Assembly (NCBI GenBank): GCA_964531675.1
Contig: CAZHFW010000005.1
Coordinates: 79,666-143,665, forward strand
Direction of reading: 5' to 3'
Source of the DNA: CAZHFW01 sp964531675
GTDB lineage: Bacteria > Planctomycetota > Phycisphaerae > Phycisphaerales > UBA1924
DNA: 64,000 nucleotides
Made by a program: the position numbers and the translations under genes. The notes beneath the pieces were generated by a model. That model was not told where the DNA came from, searched no databases, and worked only from the letters and a program-made list of their open reading frames with translations. Below, piece by piece: positions 25,060-32,857 of this stretch. Positions within the stretch are counted from its first letter, which is position 1, and the number at the start of each line of letters is the position of its first letter.

Positions 25060-26770
25060 TGTTCGACTCCATTTCCTCCGGGCGGATCGGGATCCCCGGA
25101 TGCCCCCAGCTCAACGAACGGCTGTAGAAGGTGATCACCACGCCGACGCACAGCACGATCGACGCGATATAGGTCAGCGGCAGCCCCGGATCGTGCATCA
25201 CACTGAAGATGGACGTCCGGTCACCCATGAACCCCGACTGGTACACCTTCCAGGGTCCGTGCTTGTACGGGTGATTCATGTAAATGCGGTACGGCACCTC
25301 GGCCTTGCCGTCTTCGACGATGCCCACATCCGACTCGTACGCCATCGCCATCTCCGTTCCCGGATAATCCATCTTGCGGAAGTCCGCCAGACGGACCGAG
25401 AAGGGAAGCTGCACGCGGCGCGGGCCGTAGTGCAGGACCAGCGTGCGATTGTCCGCGGTGGTCACGTGCGCCATGGCCTTCCAGGCGAGGGTCTGAAGCT
25501 CGGTGCTGTTGCCGACGCGGACCAGCAGCGCCGGACGATTGTCGCGCGCCACCGGGACCTGCACCGTGCGGGAGACCGCGTGCGCCCGAGCCAGCTGGCG
25601 GTGGATCACCACCTCGCGCGAGCCCAGGTTCAGCGTCATCGGGTAGTTCATCTCGGGATCGACGATCTTGCTCTTGCCGTCCAGGCCGATGTAGCCGATG
25701 CGGGTCTTGGCCAGCGTGCCGAAGATCACGAGCGTCTCAGGCTCGCCCTTGGTCCCGCCGGGCACCAGACGCGAGGCCGAGTTGCCGTCGCCTTCCAGAG
25801 GCTTGCCCATGACCATGTCGGGGAAAGCGTCGAACGCGGTGTGCTGCTCGACCGTGCCCTTGCCATCGGAGATCTTCACGCGGACCGCGCCGTTCTCGGG
25901 CGCGCTGGCCGGACCTTCCACGATGGATTCGCCCGACACGATCGCGTGCGTGTAGCGCGTCAGCTCGGTGACCTTCCAGCCCGGGAAGACCTCCTGGCCC
26001 ACGTCCTTGAGCAGGAAACGCTGGGTCCCGACCACGAACGCGTACTGACCCTTGGCGATCTCCACCGGCGCCGGAGGCGTCCAGTTAGAGCCCTCGGGCA
26101 GCACAAGAACCTTCAAGCCCATGAGCACGGGCGCCGCGCCCGCCTTGTCCTCCTGGCCGACCCACGCGGTCTGGGGGCCGCCGATGGGAGCGACCTCGAT
26201 GGCGCGGAGCGGTTCGGGGCTGTCGTCCTCGATGCTGTCCTCATCGCGGGAGTTCTCCCAGCGTTCCAGGACCTGGATGTCCAGGCCCGCGAGCTTGAAG
26301 TTCGCCGGACCCATCGGGGCCGCGGTGCTGTCGAGGTGATCAAACTGGCCCGCGTTGTGGGTCATGATCTCGACCTGCTCGTCGGCGGTCTCGATCACGC
26401 TGTCCATGGTCCCTTCGTCGAGCGACAGGTGCCCCTCGACGCGGGTGAACATGGACCAGAATCCGGCGCCGATCAGCGCCACCAGGCCCGCGTGCACCGT
26501 GATGAAGCCGATGTGCTTCTTCTTCCAGGGATAGCGCGTGATCACCGCGAAGATCAGGCTCACGCACACCATGCCCATGACCGCGATGAACCACGGGGAT
26601 GCGTACACGTAGTGCCGCGCAACCCTCACGTTCTGCGTCGACTCGAGCCAGGTGCCCACGCCCAGGCCGATCGCGACCAGCGCGAGCACCGGAACCGCGA
26701 GCTGGATGCTCCCGAGGAAGTGCACAACCTTCCCGATCGGCGAGTGGTGCCAGGCCATGGTCTTCTTCAT
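24986..26770 (-). CDS. resB: ResB-like cytochrome c maturation protein
   Basis: ResB (CcsB) partners CcsA in periplasmic haem attachment. The 594-aa protein has three N-terminal helices (LAVPVLALVAIGLGVGTWLE, WFIAVMGMVCVSLIFAVI, IGFITVHAGLVALIGAGFW), a large periplasmic domain and a fourth helix near the C-terminus (YIASIVLCVGVVITFYS). The GTWLES and HAGL segments are typical. The separate ResB and CcsA supply the apparatus needed for the dozens of haem sites encoded around it. Confidence 0.9.
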   Translation of the reverse strand: MKKTMAWHHSPIGKVVHFLGSIQLAVPVLALVAIGLGVGTWLESTQNVRVARHYVYASPWFIAVMGMVCVSLIFAVITRYPWKKKHIGFITVHAGLVALIGAGFWSMFTRVEGHLSLDEGTMDSVIETADEQVEIMTHNAGQFDHLDSTAAPMGPANFKLAGLDIQVLERWENSRDEDSIEDDSPEPLRAIEVAPIGGPQTAWVGQEDKAGAAPVLMGLKVLVLPEGSNWTPPAPVEIAKGQYAFVVGTQRFLLKDVGQEVFPGWKVTELTRYTHAIVSGESIVEGPASAPENGAVRVKISDGKGTVEQHTAFDAFPDMVMGKPLEGDGNSASRLVPGGTKGEPETLVIFGTLAKTRIGYIGLDGKSKIVDPEMNYPMTLNLGSREVVIHRQLARAHAVSRTVQVPVARDNRPALLVRVGNSTELQTLAWKAMAHVTTADNRTLVLHYGPRRVQLPFSVRLADFRKMDYPGTEMAMAYESDVGIVEDGKAEVPYRIYMNHPYKHGPWKVYQSGFMGDRTSIFSVMHDPGLPLTYIASIVLCVGVVITFYSRSLSWGHPGIPIRPEEMESNNASPRTARRPVVSDVLPEPVGSAG

Positions 26771-26825
26771 CGGACACTCCGCTCTCTCGGCGCCCGGATG
26801 CGCCGGCTATCGAACACTTCAGAAC

Positions 26826-27884
26826 TCAGGCGACCTCGCCCGAGGCACGCGGCGGGGCAACCACCGACTGCTCCAGATCAACCATCTTCTGTCCGTCCAC
26901 GTAGTCCATCAGAACCACGCGGCGGATGTGCTTCAGGGACGCGATCCGCTCGCCCATGCGGCGGAGCGTCGCCTGAATGTCCCGAACGTACTTGGCGTGC
27001 TTGAGATCGCTCCCGGACTGACGGTCCAGCAGACTCAGCTGCATCTCCGCCGTCGCCAGAGCGTTATTCAGATCGTGATTCAGGGTGACCGCAAGCTGCC
27101 TCAGCGTCTCTGCCTTGCGCTCCTCGTTGGCCTGGAGCTGCTCCGCCAGACGGTTGTACGCGCGGGCCAGCTCGCCGAACTCGTCCTGCTGCTCCACGGT
27201 CACGCGGTGCTCGAAATGCTCGGCCGCAAGCTCACGGCTGCCTTCCACGAGCTGCCCGACGGGCCGCAGCACCACCTGCGCCGTCCGCAAGAGCACCAGC
27301 ACCGCCACGTTCACCATCACCAGAGCCGCCAGGGTGAGCCCGAGCACGAGCAACCGCTGGTAACGCGCGAAGCGAACCTGCTCGTCGGCGACGTACGCCC
27401 GCAGCGCCTTGGCGAGCGCGCCGATCGCGCTGCGCATCTCGGCCCGGTTGAGCTTCTCCTCCGTGGGAGACAGCGCCGACGGATCCATGAAGCGAGGCAG
27501 CGCCGCGCGGAGGTTCTGATAGAACTTGGCCTGAGGCGAACCTTCGATCTTGAGCGCCGGATGAACCCCGACCGCGGTGATGGCTCGCGTCAGCGTTGCT
27601 TCCGCCGACTCTTCCGACGCGAGGGTCTGGGGAACCAGTCCATCGCGGGCGTCTTCGATCCGGGCCGCCGCGTCGGCGACCTCGTGAATCCCGTCGATCA
27701 GCGTCGCTGCGTCACGATTGATGTGGTCGATGTCCGGGATCGTGTTCTGCAGCAGGTAGATGGCCACCGCGGCGCCCATGACAAAGCAGGCGACCAGAAG
27801 ACCAATGCGGATGAGCAGTTTCCGGCGGAGCATCGAATCCGATCCCGGCGTCTCCGAGACGCCATTGGTTCTCCCGGCGATCAC
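26826..27884 (-). CDS. HAMP-containing sensor kinase-like protein lacking the ATPase domain
   Basis: The 352-aa protein has two membrane helices (about residues 26-45 and 185-207) flanking a helical periplasmic sensor, then a HAMP domain (RPVGQLVEGSRELAAEHFEH...). A coiled coil leads into a DHp-like segment LAVTLNHDLNNALATAEMQL with the phospho-His in NHDLNN. It stops about 80 residues later without N, G1 or G2 boxes of HATPase_c. Start is GTG at 27882-27884, overlapping the stop of the NtrC-type regulator. It may be phosphorylated in trans or may control the regulator by another mechanism. Confidence 0.85.
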   Translation of the reverse strand: MIAGRTNGVSETPGSDSMLRRKLLIRIGLLVACFVMGAAVAIYLLQNTIPDIDHINRDAATLIDGIHEVADAAARIEDARDGLVPQTLASEESAEATLTRAITAVGVHPALKIEGSPQAKFYQNLRAALPRFMDPSALSPTEEKLNRAEMRSAIGALAKALRAYVADEQVRFARYQRLLVLGLTLAALVMVNVAVLVLLRTAQVVLRPVGQLVEGSRELAAEHFEHRVTVEQQDEFGELARAYNRLAEQLQANEERKAETLRQLAVTLNHDLNNALATAEMQLSLLDRQSGSDLKHAKYVRDIQATLRRMGERIASLKHIRRVVLMDYVDGQKMVDLEQSVVAPPRASGEVA

Positions 27885-29260
27885 CCCGTGGGGACGTCGC
27901 GTTCCTGTTCCTGAAGGTCCTTGGGGATCTTGAGTTCTTCAAGCTTGCGATAAAGGCTCGAGACGCCGATCCCCAGATGCTGGGCGGTCTCGGCCTTGTC
28001 GTAGTTGTGCCGGCGCAGGCTGTAGATGATGTGCTGACGCTCGAACTGCATCATCGCCTGCTTGAGGTCCTCGCCCGAGTCCAGATCGCTCGCGGTGGAC
28101 TGGAAAGGCAGGTCGGAGGCCTCGATGTCGCGTCCCTCGGCGAAGATCACCGCGCGCTCGACGACGTTCTCGAGCTCCCGGACATTGCCGCGCCACTCGT
28201 GGTTCAGCATCGCCCGCATCGCGGAGTTGCTGATCCCCGTCACGTTCTTGTTCATCTTCCGCGTGTACTTGTCCAGGAAGTGCTGGGCCAGAAGCGGGAT
28301 GTCCTGACGGCGCTGGCGCAGCGGCGGAAGCTGAAGCCTGACGACGTCCAGGCGGTAGAGCAGGTCCTCGCGGAACTTGCCCTCCTTGCACTGGGTCTGC
28401 AGGTTCTGGTTCGACGCCGCGATGATCCGCACTTCCACCGGGCGAGGCCTGGTGTCGCCCACCGGCACCACGACCCGTTCCTCGAGCACGCGGAGCAGTG
28501 AACTCTGCACCTGGATGGGAAGGGTCGAGATCTCGTCCAGGAACAGCGTGCCGCCATTGGCCGCCTCGAAGTAGCCGATGCGATCCTTGATCGCGCCGGT
28601 GAACGCGCCCTTGCGGTGCCCGAAGAGTTCGGACTCGATCAGGTTCTCGGGGATCGCGCCGCAGTTGATCGCGATGAAGGGCTTCTCGCGGGTGATGCCG
28701 TTGTAGTGGATCGCCCGTGCAAAGAGCTCCTTGCCCGTCCCCGACTCGCCCACGATCAGGACCGAGCTCTGCACCGAGGAGAGCTTCTTGACCAGCCCGA
28801 ACAGGTTGGCCATCGCGGGCGACTCGCCGATCAGATCGTGGAAGGTGCTCTGCGAGGCCAGCTGCTCGGTCAGGATGCTGCGGTTGCGCCGCATCTCGCC
28901 GAACTCCAGGGCCCGCTTGACGCGGATGAGCACGTCCTCGAACTGCACAGGCTTGAGCACGTAATCCGCAGCCCCCGCACGCATCGCGTTCACCGCGCTC
29001 TCGACGGTCCCGAACGCGGTGATCACGATCACCGGGGTCTGCGGAATCACCTGCTGCAGGTGCTTGAGCAGCTGCAGCCCGTCCATCACCGGCATGCGGA
29101 TGTCCGTGAGCACCAGATCAAAGGGCTCGGCCAAGGCCGCGTCGTACCCCGCCTTCCCGTCCCCCGCCTGGACGACCTGATACCCCTCCTCGCCCAGAAG
29201 CTGGGCCAGGGACTCGCGGAGCAACTGCTCGTCTTCAACCAGGAGGATCTTGGTCGACAT
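27881..29260 (-). CDS. NtrC-type sigma-54-dependent response regulator
   Basis: This is a transcription activator with REC, AAA+ and Fis-type HTH domains. The receiver (residues 1-120) has EDE, Asp54 (LTDIRMP) and Lys (YVLKPV). The AAA+ domain has Walker A GESGTGKE, the sigma-54 contact loop ELFGHRKGAFTGA, GGTLFLDEIS and the R-finger region FREDLLYRLDVV. The C-terminus carries AETAQHLGIGVSSLYRKLEE. Sigma-54 type promoters and a shared palindrome occur in front of five cytochrome-related units in this window, including its own operon, so these are the likely targets. Confidence 0.95.
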   Translation of the reverse strand: MSTKILLVEDEQLLRESLAQLLGEEGYQVVQAGDGKAGYDAALAEPFDLVLTDIRMPVMDGLQLLKHLQQVIPQTPVIVITAFGTVESAVNAMRAGAADYVLKPVQFEDVLIRVKRALEFGEMRRNRSILTEQLASQSTFHDLIGESPAMANLFGLVKKLSSVQSSVLIVGESGTGKELFARAIHYNGITREKPFIAINCGAIPENLIESELFGHRKGAFTGAIKDRIGYFEAANGGTLFLDEISTLPIQVQSSLLRVLEERVVVPVGDTRPRPVEVRIIAASNQNLQTQCKEGKFREDLLYRLDVVRLQLPPLRQRRQDIPLLAQHFLDKYTRKMNKNVTGISNSAMRAMLNHEWRGNVRELENVVERAVIFAEGRDIEASDLPFQSTASDLDSGEDLKQAMMQFERQHIIYSLRRHNYDKAETAQHLGIGVSSLYRKLEELKIPKDLQEQERDVPTG

Positions 29261-29287
29261 CGGATCGGCTTTCGTGTGCGTGCCTTC

Positions 29288-29914
29288 TTAGTCCTTACGC
29301 GTCTCGAGATACTCCGGCGGGATCGTCACGCCCGGGCCTTCGAAATCCCAGAACACGTTCACCACCCACCACCGGTCCCCGTCCTTGAGGAGCTGCACGC
29401 TGTTGATCCCGCGGACGTACGGCTCGGGGTCCGCCGCGTTGTGACGCGACTCGAAGGTGCTCCAGACCTGCGCGATGTTCCCGAAGGTCTGCACCCTCCG
29501 GCTCACCTCGCGGTCGGCAAACCCGCCCTTCTCGAAATAGGTCTTGTTCAGGCTGATGTAGTCCGTGATGGTCACGTACATCGCCATGGCGCCGCCCTCG
29601 GCCGTGGCCCGCGCCGGGATGAGCCGCGCGTCGGGCGTGAACAGCGAGCGGTACCGCTCCCAGTCCCGCGCCTGCCCCGGATCGCCCGCCGGGATCGCGT
29701 ACAGCGCCTTCATGATCGCGTCGACCGAGGAGACGTCCTCAGGCCTGGCCTTGGGCCAGTTGAGGTTCGGATCGTTGTTGATCATGCCCGGGTGCCCCGC
29801 CGGCATCGGCGCCTTGGCGCCGGGCTGGCCGCCCTGCGCGGGCTTGGCCGTCTTCTCAGGCTGGGCCTCGCCCAGGGTGATGGTCGCCAGAACAGCGAGA
29901 AGCAGAGCGTTCAT
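29288..29914 (-). CDS. Exported SnoaL/NTF2-like protein
   Basis: The 208-aa protein has a signal peptide (MNALLLAVLATITLGEAQ), a Pro/Ala/Gly-rich linker and a cone-shaped NTF2/SnoaL-type domain (VDAIMKALYAIPAGDPGQAR, WERYRSLFTPDARLIPA, RWWVVNVFWDFEGPG). Such domains bind small ligands or have diverse enzymatic roles; none can be assigned here. It is the first gene of the regulator, kinase, resB and ccsA operon, so it may sense or process a ligand of that pathway. ATG at 29914 is preferred over 29932 because it begins the signal peptide. Confidence 0.75.
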   Translation of the reverse strand: MNALLLAVLATITLGEAQPEKTAKPAQGGQPGAKAPMPAGHPGMINNDPNLNWPKARPEDVSSVDAIMKALYAIPAGDPGQARDWERYRSLFTPDARLIPARATAEGGAMAMYVTITDYISLNKTYFEKGGFADREVSRRVQTFGNIAQVWSTFESRHNAADPEPYVRGINSVQLLKDGDRWWVVNVFWDFEGPGVTIPPEYLETRKD

Positions 29915-29955
29915 CGAAGCCTCCGGGGTCAAATGCGGACGTTCACGGGTTCATT

Positions 29956-29971
29956 TGCAAATCCCGTGCCC
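29956..29971 (-). promoter_or_regulatory. Sigma-54 type promoter of the SnoaL-ntrC-kinase-resB-ccsA operon
   Basis: On the minus strand this reads GGGCACGGGATTTGCA, with the GG-N10-GC core and a perfect TTGCA. Predicted transcription start is near 29944, just ahead of the gene start. Two palindromic enhancer candidates lie 50-110 nt upstream. Confidence 0.65.
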
Positions 29972-30020
29972 ACTCTCAAAGCCCGGAAACAGGCCCTGCG
30001 CCACGTTTGTTTGCCCTGCT

Positions 30021-30036
30021 TTCCCAAACCTGAGAA
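30021..30036. promoter_or_regulatory. Palindromic enhancer candidate U4
   Basis: TTCCCAAACCTGAGAA fits TTCYCA-N4-TGAGAA and lies 50 nt upstream of the sigma-54 type promoter at 29956-29971. Confidence 0.6.
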
Positions 30037-30050
30037 CACCCGATCTGAGC

Positions 30051-30066
30051 CTCCCAATTTTGAGAA
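30051..30066. promoter_or_regulatory. Palindromic enhancer candidate U5
   Basis: CTCCCAATTTTGAGAA fits the same pattern, 30 nt from U4, so the two are about three helical turns apart. Confidence 0.6.
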
Positions 30067-30073
30067 TACCAAA

Positions 30074-30100
30074 GAAAACGCCCCGGGCGGTCCGGGGCGT
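30074..30100 (-). terminator. Intrinsic terminator of the porin-cytochrome operon
   Basis: ACGCCCCGG (30078-30086) and CCGGGGCGT (30092-30100) form a 9-bp stem with a 5-nt loop. On the minus strand it is followed by TTTCTTT. It lies 25 nt beyond the stop of the 12-haem cytochrome. Confidence 0.75.
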
Positions 30101-30124
30101 CGATCGCCAAAGGAAAACCCCTGC

Positions 30125-31816
30125 CTACTGCTTCCGCCGGTAGGTCTCGCCGGAGTGGTTCCGGCCGTGGCATTCCAGGAAGCAGGTGCCGCTCCGGCTG
30201 CCCGTCGCCTGGTACTCGAGCTTCCCGGTCACCCGGTCCGGCGCCACGATGTTGGTCTGGAAGTTCATCAGGTGGGCGTTGCCGGTGATCGACCCGTTGG
30301 AAGACGCGATGCCGTGGGAGTCATGGCACACCGTACACGGCGTGCGCTCCTCCACGATGTGCCGCTTGTGCAGGCTGAACGATTGATCGTTCAGGATGCT
30401 CGTCCGGTCGTGGCACCGGTAGCACAACGCGTAGTTGCTGGCGCTCTCCGACGACCGGTCCGCGGTCACCTGCTGCGAGACGAGCAGGCCGTTGTACATC
30501 GAGCCGTGCTGGCCCGCGCTGGTTCCTGAGTCCGACGAGTGGCAATCGCTGCACTCCATGGTCGACGAGGTCGTCCATCCGGGCTTCAGGCTCGGAACAT
30601 CCGAACTCCGCCCCGTCGCGCCCACCGGGTGGAACGAGATCGCGCCGGGGTTGAACTGCAGCCTGAGATTCCCCTGCGTGTTCTTCCGGGGAAGCGTGAC
30701 CGGCACAGGCGACGAATCGCCATGGCACTTGAAGCACACCTCATGCTCCGCCGATGCGGTCGTCACGGGCGAACCCGAGCTGTTCACGCCGTCGATGTTC
30801 CCCAGCCTCTCGAACGCGGTCCGCCTGGGCCCGGTCATCTGGGGCGGATTGGCCGCCACGCCCTTGGACATGGTGTGCGGCTCATGGCACGACGCGCACG
30901 TCATCACCGTCTTGGGATCCTGATCCGGATCCACCGGCGCGTTGTTGTCGTGGGCCGCGACCTTGTGCACGTCCGCCGACACGTTGAGCGCTTTCCCGTT
31001 GCTCCCATCATGGCACGACAGGCACGTCGTGCTGATCGTCTGACGCTTGAGCAGATAAGGACCGCTCGGCGCCGTGTGCGACTGGTGGCAATCCGAGCAG
31101 TTGGCGTGCCCCGAAATGTCCGACCGGCCCATGTTGTGGCACGAAATGCACAGCTCAGAGTTGGTGTTCCGCATCACCAGGAACTTGCCGAACGCGTTGT
31201 TGTGCGCGTCATGGCAGCTCGTGCATTGCAGCTCGCGGTTGGCGTCGAGCTTGATCTCGTGGGGCAGCCCCCCGGGCTGACGCAGCTTCTGATCCTTCGA
31301 CACCAGCGACGAATCGAACTGGAACGAGATCGGGTGGTCGTCCCGCAGATCCGTCCCCAGGTTCGAACGCCCGCTCGGGATCGTCGTCACGCCTCCCATC
31401 ATCTGGATCGGCTCGCCCTTGCTGAGCACCGTCCCCAGCGCGATCGTCCCGTCATGGCACGAAAGGCAGAGCTTCGACGAACCGGTGGGCTGCCCGGGCT
31501 TGGCGTTCAGCGCCCGGCTCGTGTACACCGTGTACGCCTGCGTCGAGAGCGCGCGATTCCACAGCGCCCCCACAGGCGACGCGTTGTGCGGCGTGTGACA
31601 GAAGATGCACACCTGATCCTCGGTCGCCGCCCGGATCGCGGACGTGCTCCCCGCCGACAGATCGTGCGGACTGTTCACCACCGAGAGCTGCTGCGCCGAG
31701 GCGCCGCCCCCGAACAGCGTCGCCAGAACCCAGCCCGCCCGGCGCGCCAGGCCCCCGAGCCGCGTGACGTTCGATCTGGTCCGCATCTTCGCCTCGTTCG
31801 GACGCCCGCGCTTCAT
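30125..31816 (-). CDS. Multihaem c-type cytochrome, about 12 haems
   Basis: This exported protein (signal peptide ending LFGGGASAQQ) has 11 CXXCH motifs and a C-terminal CX3CH (CFLECH). Its N-terminal part (NSPHDLS, CIFCHTPHN, LCLSCHDGTIALG, DDHPISF) is homologous to the tetrahaem protein at 37366-37986. ATG at 31814-31816 overlaps the stop of the upstream NHL gene (ATGA). It is the last gene of an operon with a large beta-barrel and a pentahaem lipoprotein, so it may be the surface-exposed or periplasmic cytochrome of a trans-outer-membrane conduit. Confidence 0.88.
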   Translation of the reverse strand: MKRGRPNEAKMRTRSNVTRLGGLARRAGWVLATLFGGGASAQQLSVVNSPHDLSAGSTSAIRAATEDQVCIFCHTPHNASPVGALWNRALSTQAYTVYTSRALNAKPGQPTGSSKLCLSCHDGTIALGTVLSKGEPIQMMGGVTTIPSGRSNLGTDLRDDHPISFQFDSSLVSKDQKLRQPGGLPHEIKLDANRELQCTSCHDAHNNAFGKFLVMRNTNSELCISCHNMGRSDISGHANCSDCHQSHTAPSGPYLLKRQTISTTCLSCHDGSNGKALNVSADVHKVAAHDNNAPVDPDQDPKTVMTCASCHEPHTMSKGVAANPPQMTGPRRTAFERLGNIDGVNSSGSPVTTASAEHEVCFKCHGDSSPVPVTLPRKNTQGNLRLQFNPGAISFHPVGATGRSSDVPSLKPGWTTSSTMECSDCHSSDSGTSAGQHGSMYNGLLVSQQVTADRSSESASNYALCYRCHDRTSILNDQSFSLHKRHIVEERTPCTVCHDSHGIASSNGSITGNAHLMNFQTNIVAPDRVTGKLEYQATGSRSGTCFLECHGRNHSGETYRRKQ

Positions 31817-32850
31817 GGGCCATCCCCCTCGGGCAGGTAACTGAACACCTGCACCCTCTGGTTGTATGAATCGGCGATCCACACCCGCCCCTTGGCGTCA
31901 ATGTGGATTCCCGCCGGAAGCCAGAACTCACCCGCCCCAGAACCTTCGCGCCCGAAGGACATCAGAAGCTGCCCCTCAAACGTGAAAAGCTGCACCGCTT
32001 CGAAGTTCGCATCCACCACGTACACATGCCCATCCGGATCCACCGCGACGCCCTTGGGCTGGGCGAAATACCCGGGCAGATCGCCCTGCCTCCCGATCTG
32101 GTGCGAAGGCTCGAGCTCGGGCGTGAAGACCTGCACGCGGAAGTTCAGGGTGTCGCTCACATAGAGCCGCCCCGCCCGATCCAGCGTCAGGTTCGTCGGA
32201 TAGTTGAACTCGCCCAGTGCCGTCCCGCGATGCCCGAGCCGGCGCAGCTCCTCGCCCGTGGGCGCGAAGATCACGACCTGATGAGCGCCCACATCGGCCA
32301 CAAAGATCCGCCCATCGGGCGCGACCGCGATCCCCGCGGGGCGGGTCAACACCGCGGCGCCGATCGATCCGGCTTCCTCACCTTTGTCATTGAACACGTA
32401 CACCCGGCCCGCCACCGAATCGCTCACCAGCACACGACCCGCGGGATCGCACGCGACCGCCACCGGAAGCGTGAAGCGCTCCTTGGGCTCCCACTTGGCG
32501 TAGGCCCTCGTCACCGTGTCGAACACGTGCAGCGTCTGCGCGTTGCTGTCCGCGATAAACAGGCGCCCCTTCCCGTCCGTGCACACCCCGATCGGCGACA
32601 CCATCCCCTTGGCGGGCTCTTCTCCAAACAGCGCACTCCCCAAGGCTTCCATCCCGCTCTTGGCGGGCTTCAGGTCGCGGTCGGTCTTGAACTCGCCCAC
32701 GTACTGAACACGGGCCCGATCAGGCGGCCCGGGCCAGCGCGGCGCTTCCGCGGGCGCTTCCAGGATCTTCCCAGCAGGCGTCCCGCACCCGACCATCGTC
32801 GTCAGGAGCCCCGTCACCATCGCCAGAATGACCATCGCGTTGTGGCGCAT
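31813..32850 (-). CDS. NHL-repeat beta-propeller lipoprotein
   Basis: The 345-aa protein begins with a lipoprotein signal (LLTTMVGCGTPAG) followed by about six NHL repeats with the recurring pattern PxGIAVAPDGRIFVADVGAHQVVIF. It should form a six-bladed propeller tethered to a membrane. NHL lipoproteins often accompany multihaem cytochrome clusters, probably as scaffolds. It starts 7 nt after the beta-barrel gene and is coupled by ATGA to the 12-haem cytochrome. A second NHL lipoprotein heads the operon (35834-37174). Confidence 0.85.
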   Translation of the reverse strand: MRHNAMVILAMVTGLLTTMVGCGTPAGKILEAPAEAPRWPGPPDRARVQYVGEFKTDRDLKPAKSGMEALGSALFGEEPAKGMVSPIGVCTDGKGRLFIADSNAQTLHVFDTVTRAYAKWEPKERFTLPVAVACDPAGRVLVSDSVAGRVYVFNDKGEEAGSIGAAVLTRPAGIAVAPDGRIFVADVGAHQVVIFAPTGEELRRLGHRGTALGEFNYPTNLTLDRAGRLYVSDTLNFRVQVFTPELEPSHQIGRQGDLPGYFAQPKGVAVDPDGHVYVVDANFEAVQLFTFEGQLLMSFGREGSGAGEFWLPAGIHIDAKGRVWIADSYNQRVQVFSYLPEGDGP

Positions 32851-32857
32851 GTGTCTC

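Noticed and set aside
24947..27004. A 685-codon plus-strand open frame over resB
   Set aside because: Composition is rich in His, Arg and Asp as expected for the complement of a biased gene; resB and ccsA on the other strand are clearly real.
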